Assembly: GCF_022669015.1 (NCBI RefSeq)
Contig: NZ_JAKKSL010000005.1
Span: forward strand, 357,133 to 421,132
Direction of reading: 5' to 3'
DNA length: 64,000 nucleotides
DNA from: Colwellia maritima
GTDB taxonomy: Bacteria > Pseudomonadota > Gammaproteobacteria > Enterobacterales > Alteromonadaceae
Of the stretch, positions 20,029 through 29,263 are shown piece by piece. A program made the translations under genes and the position numbers. The notes below the pieces were generated by a model. The model was given only the letters and a program-made list of their open reading frames with translations, was not told the DNA's origin and searched no databases. Each line of letters starts with the position of its first letter. The first letter of the stretch is position 1.

Positions 20029-20598
20029 GTGGCGTGGCATGCAGGGCATAAAAATACAACAAGACAGCGTATATTATCAAGCGCAGCTAAATTATTTGCC
20101 TTAAATGGTTATGAACAAGTTGGGATTAATAGCGTGATGGCTGAGGCAGGGTTAACACGAGGTGCTTTTTATAGCCACTTTAAGTCAAAATCTGAGTTGT
20201 ATGCAGAAGCCGTTTTAAATTCAGCAAGTAAAATTGGAACAACATTTTTAAATACTTCAGCGGAGACCTTTGTAAAAACGTATTTAAGTACAATGCATAG
20301 AGAAGGCGAGTTTGTACGTTGTCCTTTAGCCTTTATGGTTACAGATATTACGCAACGAGATTCACAAGTTCGCGATGCTTACACAAAAGTATTTAAAGGA
20401 TTTGTTAACCGTTTAACTGAGCTTGATACAAAACAGCATAATCAAGGTGAACCTGATATTAAATCAGAGCAAGAGATGACTCAAGCTTTACAAAAAGCAG
20501 CACTGCTGATTGGTGGAATTGCAATTTCTAGAGCTATTAATGATGATGAACTAGCCGACCGATTATTAACGGCATGTCAAAGTAAGTTACTAGGTTGA
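20029..20598 (+). CDS. TetR-family transcriptional regulator
   Basis: A 189-residue TetR protein. I chose the GTG at 20029 because TAGGAG lies nine bases upstream (20015-20020). The helix-turn-helix reads RQRILSSAAKLFALNGYEQV then AGLTRGAFYSHFKSKSELYA, the NemR/AcrR-like type seen in regulators of electrophile and quinone stress. The C-terminal ligand domain carries a Cys (VRCPLAF). Divergent from the GST, which it probably controls through the palindrome at 19909-19932. Confidence 0.9.
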   Translation: MAWHAGHKNTTRQRILSSAAKLFALNGYEQVGINSVMAEAGLTRGAFYSHFKSKSELYAEAVLNSASKIGTTFLNTSAETFVKTYLSTMHREGEFVRCPLAFMVTDITQRDSQVRDAYTKVFKGFVNRLTELDTKQHNQGEPDIKSEQEMTQALQKAALLIGGIAISRAINDDELADRLLTACQSKLLG

Positions 20599-20765
20599 AC
20601 TGTTAATTTGGTCACTTAATTAGACGTTTTTTGATACAAGTAATTTAAAAAAATAAATAATAGCTTACTCACTATCGTCGGTTATTTTAACTAATAATTT
20701 TTATTATCTTAACGGGGTGATATAGAATCAAAGGGATCAGACTCTGCCCCTTTGATTTCTTTAGT

Positions 20766-21762
20766 CTACATCTCAGTTTTCATGACATCTTCAAGGTATT
20801 TTATCAACAAGGCCGCATCTTCGTGTGATACAGGTAATTCGCCGTCATTATTTATGGCATCTGCAAGTTTGGAATAGTAGTCAAGGTAATTACCTTTAAT
20901 GACTTGAATACTTTCCTTATTACCATCAATATCATAAAAATCATAAGTAGCATTGTCACCATATTCTGGACTTTTAGGTGTCATACCACCAATAAGTTGA
21001 TGCTCTTGTTCGCCCATTTCATGAAAATAGTAAGTCCCTTTACTTGTATGCATTTTATACCGTTCATCCGCTTTAATAGCCGTCATTGTTGATTTAAGTC
21101 TTACTACCTTGTCTTTATAATTAAGATTTAAAAAGAAATAATCAACAATTTTAGTGCCCTGTCTTAACTTTCTTACTTGACCGTTAAGGTTAACCGGTTG
21201 ACCAAATAAACATAACATTTGGTCAAGTAGATGAGTACCAAGATCATATAATTGGTTACTCGGTAGGCCAAACAGCTCTCCAAGTATCGTCATTGATATC
21301 TTCAAACCGGTCCCAAGTCCCATCAAACTCATAGGTGTTTTCATCAGAACGATTAACTATATCCTTAAGCGTTAAAAAATCACCGTCATAACGTCTATTT
21401 TGGTAAACGGTTATCACTTTGCCTTTTTCTATGGCTAAAGCATTTAACGCTAAAGCTTCTTTATAGGTTGCAGTGTAAGGCTTTTCAACAAGTACATGCT
21501 TTCCTTTATTAAGGGCCATTTTAGCATGTTCATAATGCATATGACTTGGTGTAGTAATTATAATTAAGTTAATTTCATCATCGTCAAGCATAGACTCATA
21601 GTCTCTATAAATTGTTGCTTGAGGATGTTCTAACTGAGCCTCATCTCCAGTTCTTTGGGTAATTGCTGTTAGCGTAAATTCATCATGGCTTTTGATGAAT
21701 GGAATATGAAATACCTTAGCTGAAAATCCATAACCTAAGACACCTGTTTTTATTTTTTTCAT
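20766..21762 (-). CDS. Gfo/Idh/MocA-family oxidoreductase (frame disrupted)
   Basis: An NAD(P)-dependent sugar or inositol dehydrogenase of the YdgJ/YulF type. The N-terminal Rossmann part has GVLGYGFSAKVFHIPFI and the catalytic-lysine motif LVEKPYT. The second part continues with NQLYDLGTHLLDQMLCLFG. The two readings join at 21268-21273, where CCAAAC is read and CCAGC expected (coding GCTGG, Ala-Gly in WRAAGLPSNQ), a one-base gain. The total is 997 bases, one over a multiple of three; about 331 residues when repaired. It stands alone on the minus strand; substrate unknown. Confidence 0.88.
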
Positions 21763-21778
21763 TTATACTATCCATTAT

Positions 21779-21988
21779 TAGTTAACCTCAACTCGGATTA
21801 AGAAGTTTTTAACTCATTGAAAATTAGTATTTAATTTTCCTCTTATCACTATAATGAGATAGTTTTGCTTAATTCAAGGCAAATTTACGCGTCAATAGCC
21901 GGTCTATTGCAAGTGAATTTAACGAAGAAGTTAGTAAAAATAGCCATTATAGAAAGATTTATTAAGCCGAGCTGAGGTTAGTTAATAC
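21779..21988. repeat. ~210-bp MITE-like element with inverted ends
   Basis: The left end GTTAACCTCAACTCGG and the right end CCGAGCTGAGGTTAGTTAA are imperfect inverted repeats. No ORF is inside. A second, right-half copy with the block TTTAACGA(A/G)GAAGTTAGTA lies at about 62063-62137. It sits directly upstream of the Gfo gene's start and may have displaced its promoter. Confidence 0.65.
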
Positions 21989-22369
21989 ATTACATATAAA
22001 ATTCAATCAATAGAATTTGATATGATCCAAATTTTACTTTTCAATATTTGCTAGCTTTATCGTTTGCGATAAAACTTTGGGTTACCTTAAAACTCGATCA
22101 CTTTCGGCCAATGTTTTTATATTTAGTAACTTATATATACCAACATATTTGTATCGAATGTATTATTAATGATGAAATAATGAAAACTGAGCAAGAAGAT
22201 GTTATTAACAAGTTCAAAATAGCAAATAATTGATATTACTTTAATTCATATTGACTTTTATTAAGAAAAACTTGTTGTTTTTACCGTACACACAAATAAA
22301 ACAGACTGACGTGGTCTAATGGATTCGACTACCTAGTTAAGAGATAATAATCTTAATTGGAGATCGAAA

Positions 22370-22663
22370 ATGACAAAACGTAAAAAATATTCTAAAGAAT
22401 TCAAACTTGATGCTATCGCTTTAGTGGTTGATCAAAACTATAGCCAGGCGGAAGCCTCAAGAAACTTAGGTGTTAATCCTAATATGCTAGGTCGTTGGAT
22501 CAAAGAAGCTGACAATGAAGATGGTCACGCTTTTCGTGGTAACGGGAAATTAACACCAGAACAGGAAGAAATCCGTAACCTAAAAGCTCAAGTAAAGCGT
22601 TTAGAAATGGAGCGTGAGATCCTAAAAAAAGCGACGGTCTTCTTTGCCAAAGAAACGAAGTAA
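22370..22663 (+). CDS. IS3-family transposase OrfA
   Basis: A 97-residue DNA-binding protein. KKYSKEFKLDAIALVVDQN and the helix-turn-helix EASRNLGVNPNMLGRWIKEA are the transposase_8 fold; a leucine-zipper-like coil (IRNLKAQVKRLEMEREILKK) ends it. Near its 3' end A7G at 22624-22631 is the A-AAA-AAG slippery motif for -1 frameshifting into orfB; the -1 frame stays open from there into OrfB. Confidence 0.95.
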   Translation: MTKRKKYSKEFKLDAIALVVDQNYSQAEASRNLGVNPNMLGRWIKEADNEDGHAFRGNGKLTPEQEEIRNLKAQVKRLEMEREILKKATVFFAKETK

Positions 22664-22701
22664 AATATTCGTTCATTGCCCAACATAAGAAGATCTGGCC
22701 T

Positions 22702-23536
22702 GTGGTAGTAATGTGTCACGTACTGGGTGTTAAAAGTAATAATTTCTATAGCTTTCAAAAGCGTAAAGTAAGTACCGCTGATGATCCAACACATCAAGAA
22801 ATGATTGCGTTGATCAAAGATATTGCTAAATTCAGCGATAATACTTATGGCGCTAGACGGATTAAAAAAGTACTCAATACATTAAGCTTTCCGGTTAGCC
22901 GACGTAAAACGGCTCAACTAATGAAAGAAGCAAATGTTTGGGTTCGTTATAAAAAGAAATACAAGGCAACAACGAACAGCGACCATAACAAACCCATTTA
23001 TCAAAATGAGCTAAAGCAAAACTTTGCTGTTGAGGCGCCAGATAAAGCGTGGGTAGGTGATATCACCTACGTTTGGACATCAGAAGGTTGGCTATATTTA
23101 TGTGTCGTGATTGACTTATATTCACGAAAAGTCGTGGGTTGGAGCATGGGGTCAAGAATGAAAGCGCAGCTTGTTTGTGATGCGTTAACAATGGCTATTT
23201 GGCAACGACAACCCAAAGCAGGACTGATAGTTCATTCAGATCAGGGCGTTCAATATGCCGCCCATCAATATCGTCGATTACTCAAATCAAATGGGTTTGT
23301 TGGTAGTATGAGTAAAAAAGGGTGTTTGGGATAATGCCGTTGCCGAAAGCTTCTTCGGGAGCTTGAAACAAGAGCGAGTTCATTGGCGTAATTATGAAAC
23401 ACGTTATGCAGCACAGCAAGATGTACTGAATTACATTACCATGTGGTACAACAGCCGCCGACTTCATTCGTATCTGGATTATCAAAGTCCTAACGTTTTT
23501 GAATCAGTGGGTAGAGAATTAGAAATGGTTGCTTAA
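22702..23536 (+). CDS. IS3-family transposase OrfB, DDE integrase (frame disrupted)
   Basis: The catalytic part, probably made as an OrfAB fusion by -1 frameshifting at 22624-22631; the open frame extends upstream of 22702 through KYSFIAQHKKIWPVVV. The DDE residues are visible: D in AWVGDITYVWTSEGWLYL, D in LIVHSDQGVQYAA, E in VAESFFGSLKQERVHW. The reading breaks at 23324-23329 where GTTTGG is read and GCTGG expected (Cys-Trp-Asp-Asn), a one-base gain. The C-terminus MWYNSRRLHSYLDYQSPN is normal. If the shift is an artefact, the element is probably active. Confidence 0.92.
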
Positions 23537-23642
23537 CTAGGGTGACTGAATTTGGTTGACCACGTCAGACCCCCATTATAAATTGAATAAAACGCGATCT
23601 TTTCTAAGTTATACTTTTCAACATCAATAAAGGATTATTGCA

Positions 23643-23984
23643 ATGACGATCGCCAGAAAAAACTTAATCAGTTTTGTTGATACTCCGTATTACCATAGTA
23701 TTTCATAGTGTGTTAGACGAGCCTATTTATGTGGTGAAGACAAGTTATTAGGAAAAAGCTTTGATCACAGAAGGCAATGGGTAGAAGATAAACTGATTTC
23801 ATTAAGCAAATTATTTACCGATATCTGCGCTTATGCCGTAATGAGTAACCATAAGAACCTTGTACTGTATATCGGTGAAGAAAAAGCGAAAAAGTGGTTA
23901 GCAACCGAGGTCATACAAGGTGGCAATCAACATGGACACCCAATCTACATTGTTAACTCAATTCACGATAGATTAAATGGCTAA
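23643..23984 (+). pseudogene. Remnant of a Y1 (IS200/REP-associated type) transposase
   Basis: The reading from ATG 23643 gives MTIARKNLISFVDTPYYHSI, then a TAG at 23706-23708, then CVRRAYLCGEDKLLGKSFDH and ICAYAVMSNHKNLVLYIGEE, ending at 23984. These are the N-terminal blocks of the tyrosine transposases that recognise REP-like sequences. The usual HUH motif, typically SNHTHIVL, is here SNHKNLVL, so a metal-binding His is lost. The C-terminal half including the catalytic Tyr region is absent. The decay is unlike the single-site errors elsewhere, so this is a true pseudogene. Confidence 0.8.
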
Positions 23985-24017
23985 CTTGTTTAGACGTCAC
24001 CTTTTGTTACTATTGTA

Positions 24018-24938
24018 TTATTCAACTACCAACTTGTATTTTGGGCTTACTATTCCTACAGTCACTTGTTTTTTTCCGTCTTCGCTCAGTAACGCTAAAA
24101 TCATATCAATAGATATTTCATACTCACCCAAAGGCCATTCAGGCAACACTGAAAATGTTAAACTAAAACTTTGGTTTGTTGTAAGCAGCAAATCTTCATC
24201 CGTTTTGTCATCTTCACTAAGCACTAACGAACTGGCTGATAGAGTTAAAAAGATCTGATCTTGGATGCCCATATCTATCAGGGGTATATCAGCTCGGGTA
24301 GCTACTAATTCTATTTTATTACGACCCGCCCCCAACTTACTTGGATGTTCAATTCTGATAGTCGTAGAACCAATATTTTGCAACTCAACTTCAAGGACTA
24401 AAGGCTCTTGATTAGTAGAGACTTGAGAGGGTAAGGTCATATGACAGAATTTAACCGCGACCTCTGGATCATCGAGAAGGAGATTATTGATCTTCTTAAT
24501 AATTTTTTCCGCTTTTGCAAATGGACCTGGCATGACAAGCTGTTCACCAACGAGTTTGGTGTGGTCTATATTACCTTGGGTGAATACTTTAATTTCCCGA
24601 AAAATTTCATCTGGAACTAATAACTCCTGACTTTCACTGTTCAAATATGCATTTGTGCTAATACTCTCATCCAAAGCTTTGATTAAGTCATGGGAAACTT
24701 GGCCTCTAAAAATACCTACAGGTAGATTAGGGGTTCCTTTGTTACTGCCAATTCTCAATACCCCTTGATCTGCAGTATTTAAAGTTAATTCTGTCTCAAA
24801 TAGGTCATCGGCAATATTTGTCGTGTAAATAATTTTATCAAGCATAGGGTTTTCCTTTGTATTCTGAGCGTGTTGACCTGCCGCAAAGTGGGTCCAAAAG
24901 AGCAAATAAATGGTACAAAGTAAGTGGAGTTTAAACAT
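24018..24938 (-). CDS. Secreted protein of unknown function, third gene of the zincin operon
   Basis: A 306-residue protein not recognised as any family. The first 20 residues are a signal peptide (hydrophobic LLCTIYLLFWTHFAAG). A middle region is mixed alpha/beta; residues about 175-300 alternate hydrophobic residues like an immunoglobulin-type beta-sandwich (PLVLEVELQNIGSTTIRIEH, SFSLTFSVLPEWPLGEYEIS). Its ATG follows the stop of the metalloprotease gene with no gap, so the two are surely co-transcribed and translationally coupled. It could be a periplasmic inhibitor, immunity or partner protein of the protease; that is inference only. Confidence 0.75.
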   Translation of the reverse strand: MFKLHLLCTIYLLFWTHFAAGQHAQNTKENPMLDKIIYTTNIADDLFETELTLNTADQGVLRIGSNKGTPNLPVGIFRGQVSHDLIKALDESISTNAYLNSESQELLVPDEIFREIKVFTQGNIDHTKLVGEQLVMPGPFAKAEKIIKKINNLLLDDPEVAVKFCHMTLPSQVSTNQEPLVLEVELQNIGSTTIRIEHPSKLGAGRNKIELVATRADIPLIDMGIQDQIFLTLSASSLVLSEDDKTDEDLLLTTNQSFSLTFSVLPEWPLGEYEISIDMILALLSEDGKKQVTVGIVSPKYKLVVE

Positions 24939-25991
24939 TTAAGGTGCTTTTGCAGTCCATTGTTCACTGGTTTTTTCTATAAACCAATCACGAAAATCCC
25001 AACTATATTCAGGGGGGACAATTAATCCAGAACCCATTACATGGGTTGGTGCGGCTTCTACCCAACGTGGTGAAGTACCAACCGCGCCAGATGCATATTC
25101 ATCAAACCAACCGAGCAAATGACCGGTTTCATGCGCCCAACTATTTGCGCGGGTTTTTACTCGTGTCCAATTTGATGCATTAGCGCGACCTGGTCCTTCA
25201 AATAAATTAACCTCGTGATGCTCTCCGCTCTCCACAAAGTCAATTTTTATATGAACGATTTTCGGACATCCACAACCTTTATCCTCGCACAAATCACGAT
25301 GGAATTTGACCTTTTCTGATAACTTTCCTTCGATATCCGTTTTCATTGCTGCCTTATCTTCATCAGAAACGGCGCTACCAACAGCCGGCATTGGCGTGTC
25401 TCCTTTTGCGCCAAGTCGATTGAGTAGCTTTATTTTTGTGGTAACAATTAATTCATTGTTTTCGTATTTAATATCAAATTTCCCGGTCCAACCGAATCTA
25501 CCGCTACGACAATTTATTGTCTTTGTTTCTGATATGTAATTAGGATATTCAATAAATTTAAAATGATTGGTACTTATAGCTGATTTGCTGTCTGCGTTGA
25601 CTTTAAAAACAAAAATATCAGTATTTTCATTATCTTTTGGACGTAAAGGTAACCATGAAAGATCCCTGACTTTTTGGCTACTCATTGGTTTGTTAACTGA
25701 CACAAGTGCTTTGTCATCGCGTACTCTATAAATACTAAATGTTGTGTCTGCGCCTTCCTTAATGTTTACGCCATCGGCTTGAACATTTCCTTCTATACCA
25801 CATTTAAGTTCAGTTTCTTTAAACTGTCCTGAAATGGCCTTAGCTAGTGGACAAGGTGTGGTTGACGACTTAACCGGTTTATCGCTAAATTTTTTATTTG
25901 CGTCTTCACGAGATGATTTTAGCGATTGTACAATTTTAACTGTAGCAACAGCCACCGCAGCAACCGCTAAAATTATAAGAGAAATGAGCAT
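24939..25991 (-). CDS. Membrane-anchored zincin metalloprotease of unknown family
   Basis: A 350-residue protein. Residues 1-24 are one hydrophobic segment (MLISLIILAVAAVAVATVKI), an anchor or uncleaved signal. Near residue 287 is the metzincin-like zinc motif HETGHLLGWFDEY: two His plus Glu, then Gly and an Asp as third ligand candidate. Six or more Cys (CPLAKA, LKC, NCRSGRF, DLCEDKGCGCPK) suggest disulfides outside the cytoplasm. A motif of the HExGHxLGxxDEY kind occurs in proteases and in zincin toxin domains. It is the middle gene of a tight three-gene operon, four bases after the small upstream gene. Substrate unknown; a secreted effector or envelope protease are the two readings. Confidence 0.78.
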   Translation of the reverse strand: MLISLIILAVAAVAVATVKIVQSLKSSREDANKKFSDKPVKSSTTPCPLAKAISGQFKETELKCGIEGNVQADGVNIKEGADTTFSIYRVRDDKALVSVNKPMSSQKVRDLSWLPLRPKDNENTDIFVFKVNADSKSAISTNHFKFIEYPNYISETKTINCRSGRFGWTGKFDIKYENNELIVTTKIKLLNRLGAKGDTPMPAVGSAVSDEDKAAMKTDIEGKLSEKVKFHRDLCEDKGCGCPKIVHIKIDFVESGEHHEVNLFEGPGRANASNWTRVKTRANSWAHETGHLLGWFDEYASGAVGTSPRWVEAAPTHVMGSGLIVPPEYSWDFRDWFIEKTSEQWTAKAP

Positions 25992-25995
25992 ATGT

Positions 25996-26367
25996 TCATC
26001 CTTCCTGTTCTTTTAGAGTCAAAATTTGTATTGCTTTATCGTAGGTTGAGTTAATACGCTCAGTAGCGTTGGGGGTGTCTGCGTCGGTTAGTAAATCTGT
26101 CGCCCAAGCATGTTCCTCTGATTTTTCAAAATCTAAACCTAGTGCTAATGACATGTCTATGTATAAACAGACATCACGTTCCGATACAATCTGATATTGT
26201 TCGCAGTTTTCTACGCAATGCTCAATCAAAGGGTAAAGTTTTTCCTCTCCCAATTCATTATAATGTTCAGGGAAAAATTCACTAATGTGATTAATCATCC
26301 TATGTTGAAAGCTAATATAAGCTTCTTTATTAAGCTGTTTTTCCTGTCTAGAACTAATTGTTAGCAT
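25996..26367 (-). CDS. Small acidic helical protein, first gene of the zincin operon
   Basis: A 123-residue cytoplasmic-looking protein without signal or membrane segment. It is rich in Glu and predicted helical, with a conserved-looking centre SERDVCLYIDMSLALGLDFE and a Trp-containing segment AWATDLLTD. I recall similar small proteins beside PAAR/Rhs-type effector genes, but cannot verify it here. It is four bases upstream of the metalloprotease gene. Possible chaperone or adaptor for the protease (inference). Confidence 0.7.
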   Translation of the reverse strand: MLTISSRQEKQLNKEAYISFQHRMINHISEFFPEHYNELGEEKLYPLIEHCVENCEQYQIVSERDVCLYIDMSLALGLDFEKSEEHAWATDLLTDADTPNATERINSTYDKAIQILTLKEQEG

Positions 26368-26678
26368 AAGTGTATTAATACGTTAGTTTTTATCGTATCA
26401 AACTTGCTTATGTTGCTGTGATAAGCATACGAATAGGTTAAATATTAACCATATTAGATAGTGCTTTAATAATTGTCAAACACCAATTGTCAAACACCAA
26501 AATGCAATTGATAAACTTTCTGTGTGTAGAATTCACCCTTGTTAACCGCCACTATAGTTAGTAGCCGTGATAACTGTTTGGTTAAGTATTAGTTGGCAGG
26601 ATAGTATTTGATTATGTCATGATTTAAGGTGGGTTTTCTTTAGCCTTGTCAGTCGAGCCACCACAACCTACAAAACCA
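26368..26678. other. Intergenic region with a short tandem repeat
   Basis: A 14-15-bp unit (ATTGTCAAACACCA) is repeated twice in tandem at 26472-26500. The region must hold the promoter of the zincin operon. Nothing else is recognisable. Confidence 0.5.
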
Positions 26679-27056
26679 CTAACTTAAATCAAGAGCATAG
26701 GGTTTGAGTAATTCCATCGGTATTATTTCTAATGCTTTAATATGCGTTCTTTGTAAATAGACTCGTGGGGCTCTATCGTTTGCTAATGCTTCCATCCATC
26801 TTGCGGCACATAAACACCAAGAATCACCTGCTTTTATTCCTTTAAAGCCAACTTCTGGTACGGGGGTCGATAAATCGTTACCTGCAAAGCGAGAATATTC
26901 TAAAAATTGGCTAGAAGCTTCAATGCACACAGTATGTGAGCCGACATCTTGCTCACAAGTATTGCACTTGCCATCGCGATAAAAGCCTGTGACTGGATTT
27001 CCACCACAAATCTTTAACGGTTCACCAAAAACATTTACTGACTTTTCCATTTCCAT
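26679..27056 (-). CDS. DUF2237 family protein
   Basis: A 125-residue cytosolic protein of unknown function. It shows the family blocks NVFGEPLKICGGNPVTGFYRDG, GSHTVCIEASSQFLEYSR, GNDLSTPVPEVGF, and GDSWCLCAARWMEA. Four or five conserved Cys (CxxC-like TCE and WCLC) hint at a metal or redox role. It stands alone. Confidence 0.9.
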   Translation of the reverse strand: MEMEKSVNVFGEPLKICGGNPVTGFYRDGKCNTCEQDVGSHTVCIEASSQFLEYSRFAGNDLSTPVPEVGFKGIKAGDSWCLCAARWMEALANDRAPRVYLQRTHIKALEIIPMELLKPYALDLS

Positions 27057-27652
27057 CTTTATTCCTAAAACTATAACTAAATAGCAATACTATACCCAAA
27101 CCAATGGGAGATGCTAGTTTAACAAGTCTTAATACAACTGAATTTTTAGTAACGGCTCTGTTCGTAATAATTATCACACTTTTAGTCTTGTTATTTTGCT
27201 CTTAAAAAATAATTTTTTATAAAAATAAAGGATTTATTTGAATCACAATAAGAAGTCAGATATTGATTTTGCTGTTAACAAAAAGTAATGAAAAATGATT
27301 TATTCTATAGGTTCGTAAGGTGGCAGGTGAGTTCTGGTCCCTGTTTAGGCAGAGATGCATGTTGAAAGTTTGGCCAACTTGGCTAGGATTGCTTGCAGGG
27401 CTAGTTGTATTGGTTTGTATAGTAAAAATGAACATAAATACATTACCAAATACAAATGATTGGCCATCCTAGCCTTCAGGTAATTCGTCTATCAAAAGAT
27501 AGTTGATATATAATTTAAATATTAATTTTCAATTGGTTAAGTGTTTCTTAAGTTGGGTTGATGTTAAGTAAAGTCTAAACACCTTATTCAGGGAAGTAGG
27601 TTAAGGCTTTACTCTATTTTCAGTTTTAGTTAATGGTTTACGCTTTTAATTA
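27057..27652. other. Gene-free region before repeat copy 2
   Basis: About 600 bases with no convincing ORF. GGCTAGGAT near 27380 and ATCCTAGCC near 27470 could pair at long range. The rest is unassigned A+T-rich sequence. Confidence 0.5.
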
Positions 27653-27814
27653 ATACCAATTTCATTAATTAAGTGATCTATTTTATACGTAGAAAAAATT
27701 GCCAAATACAAGGCCTTTATTTCAATAACGAGTTGGTCTAATTATTAAATAAATAACGATGTAGTTGGTGATCTTGTCAAGTAGAAATGATCACATAGTT
27801 AGTAGGGTTGGCAT
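27653..27814. repeat. ~160-bp palindromic intergenic repeat, copy 2
   Basis: It starts TACCAATTTCATTAATTAAG and ends ATGATCACATAGTTAGTAGG followed by GTTGGCATA, matching copy 1 over its whole length. It abuts the truncated gene remnant at 27822, so it may mark the deletion edge. Confidence 0.88.
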
Positions 27815-27821
27815 AAGTCTA

Positions 27822-28137
27822 TTAATCTTGTTCCTCCCAAATTTCTGGCCAATATCGATAAATACTATGCCCGTATTTGTCTAGGCGAGTTTGAGCTTTT
27901 GCCAAATAGCGTAAACTTTGCTCTTTTACTTTTGTTTGATCAGCAATCAGCAAGGTATAGTGGTTATTAGCAAGTACTTTGTTATTATTGTCTTTAATTA
28001 CGACGGCAACTTCAAATGAGCCTACGGCATCGCTCGGAATTTGCCAGTTGATATCGATAAATGATTCAGCACTATCTCGTTTAACATTAACTAATTTGGA
28101 GCAAACGTACTGAGGTGTTAGTAAATCAACATCCTAC
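27822..28137 (-). pseudogene. C-terminal remnant of a larger enzyme (possibly a glycoside hydrolase)
   Basis: An open frame without start codon reads about 104 residues and is closed upstream by TAG. It contains a beta-sandwich-like stretch (SFEVAVVIKDNNNKVLANNH) and ends KYGHSIYRYWPEIWEEQD. The start overlaps the 3' end of the iclR gene by a few bases. The layout is like the C-terminal domain of a large secreted carbohydrate-active enzyme, but I cannot name the family. Its place beside the sugar-acid cluster and the abutting 160-bp repeat suggest that a deletion removed the rest. Confidence 0.5.
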
Positions 28138-28896
28138 TTGTTCACATATTTTTGCAGCGGTTTCTTTTAATGATTGTATTAATCGGTTTTTAGTTTCGTC
28201 GTCACCTAAAATGGAGGTAAGGGAAGATACGGCTAGTGCTGCGATAACTGAACCTTCGGGCTTTCCGATAATTACAGCACAATCTGTTACACCATCAGTT
28301 AGTTGGCTTTTTCTAAAGCAATGGCCATTTGTTAAAATGTCTTGTAGTTGTTGCTCAAGCGCCGCTTTATCTTTTATGCTCATTTTAAGATAGCCTTCAT
28401 CGCGTTCATAAATTAATTGCTTCACTGCTTCATTACTATTTGCCAATAACACTCGGCCAGATGTGGTATTAACGGTTGGGAACAAAGTACCTTCGGCAAT
28501 AGAAAGCGAAACAGGGGCATGACTTCTTGCATGAACAATAACTAACACTTTACTTTGATAAAGAATGCTCAAATGTGCGGCATAGCCTGATTGTGCTGAA
28601 AAATCTTCCATTATCGGTATCGCTGATTGGCGAAGTTGGTCAATTGGCGAAATTTTACGTGAAAGGCTATAGAGTTTTAGTGAAACACTATATTTTCCTG
28701 AAATGTCGTCACGTATTAAATAGCCTCTACTCTCTAAACCTACTAATACGCGATAGATTTCATTCGCTGAACGCTCAATCCCTTGGGCTATTTCGGTTTG
28801 AGATAAGGGGACGGCTTTTGAGGCGAGATATTCTAGAATATCAAGTCCTTTATCGAGTGCCGGTACGGCATATTTATTACTTTTTTCTTCGCTCAT
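28126..28896 (-). CDS. IclR-family transcriptional regulator
   Basis: A 256-residue regulator. The N-terminal winged helix has LDILEYLASKAVPLSQTEIA and ERSANEIYRVLVGLESRGYL. The effector domain follows, with LRQSAIPIMEDFSAQSGYAA and the Cys-containing GHCFRKSQLTDGVTDCAVII near the ligand pocket. IclR proteins of this type sense sugar acids (KdgR-like). It lies at the end of the minus-strand arm of the catabolic cluster and is the likely controller of one or both arms. Confidence 0.9.
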   Translation of the reverse strand: MSEEKSNKYAVPALDKGLDILEYLASKAVPLSQTEIAQGIERSANEIYRVLVGLESRGYLIRDDISGKYSVSLKLYSLSRKISPIDQLRQSAIPIMEDFSAQSGYAAHLSILYQSKVLVIVHARSHAPVSLSIAEGTLFPTVNTTSGRVLLANSNEAVKQLIYERDEGYLKMSIKDKAALEQQLQDILTNGHCFRKSQLTDGVTDCAVIIGKPEGSVIAALAVSSLTSILGDDETKNRLIQSLKETAAKICEQVGC

Positions 28897-29066
28897 GTTG
28901 TCCCTACAGATTGATTATTCATTATCAAAAAAGTACAAAAATAACGTACGCATGTTGAAATGATAGATTATGAGAATGATAAATTTATTTATATTTGTAT
29001 CTTAAAATTCATATGAGAATAAAACAAGCGAAAGCGCTTATAAATCTGTAATATGTTTTATGCGGC

Positions 29067-29216
29067 ATGGGGTTTAAAAGTCAACTTAATAACAGTCCTT
29101 CTATTGCTCAAGAAACAAGTGCAGTGTCACACTTTAATCAGGTTCAACAACAAACAGGCCAGTACTTATCAAGGTTAATGACGAATCGTACTTTTTTGAA
29201 AAAAATTAGACAGTAA
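29067..29216 (+). CDS. Short ORF of doubtful coding status
   Basis: Forty-nine codons (MGFKSQLNNSPSIAQETSAV to the stop at 29216), directly followed by a terminator on the same strand. It may be the tail of a decayed gene or a small peptide gene. No family is recognised. Confidence 0.25.
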   Translation: MGFKSQLNNSPSIAQETSAVSHFNQVQQQTGQYLSRLMTNRTFLKKIRQ

Positions 29217-29263
29217 TTTTGTACTTTAGTGTTTTTTTTAAGTATTTTGTTTTTTTATTTAAC

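Larger units (their letters stand above)
22307..23567 (+). mobile_element. IS3-family insertion sequence
   Basis: A 1261-bp element bounded by imperfect inverted repeats of about 36 bp that begin TGACGTGGTC on each side and share CTAGTTAAG at their inner ends. A three-base direct repeat GAC flanks it (22304-22306 and 23568-23570), the usual IS3-family target duplication. It carries orfA and orfB with a slippery A-run. Only one copy is in the window. Confidence 0.93.

Noticed and set aside
22048..22233. 61-codon ORF between the MITE-like repeat and the IS element
   Set aside because: No ribosome-binding site, no recognisable domain, and a composition like the A+T-rich intergenic DNA around it.
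22624..22631. Treating the IS3 orfA/orfB frame change as another sequence error
   Set aside because: A programmed -1 frameshift at A-AAA-AAG is normal for the family. Only the later break at 23324 belongs to the error class.
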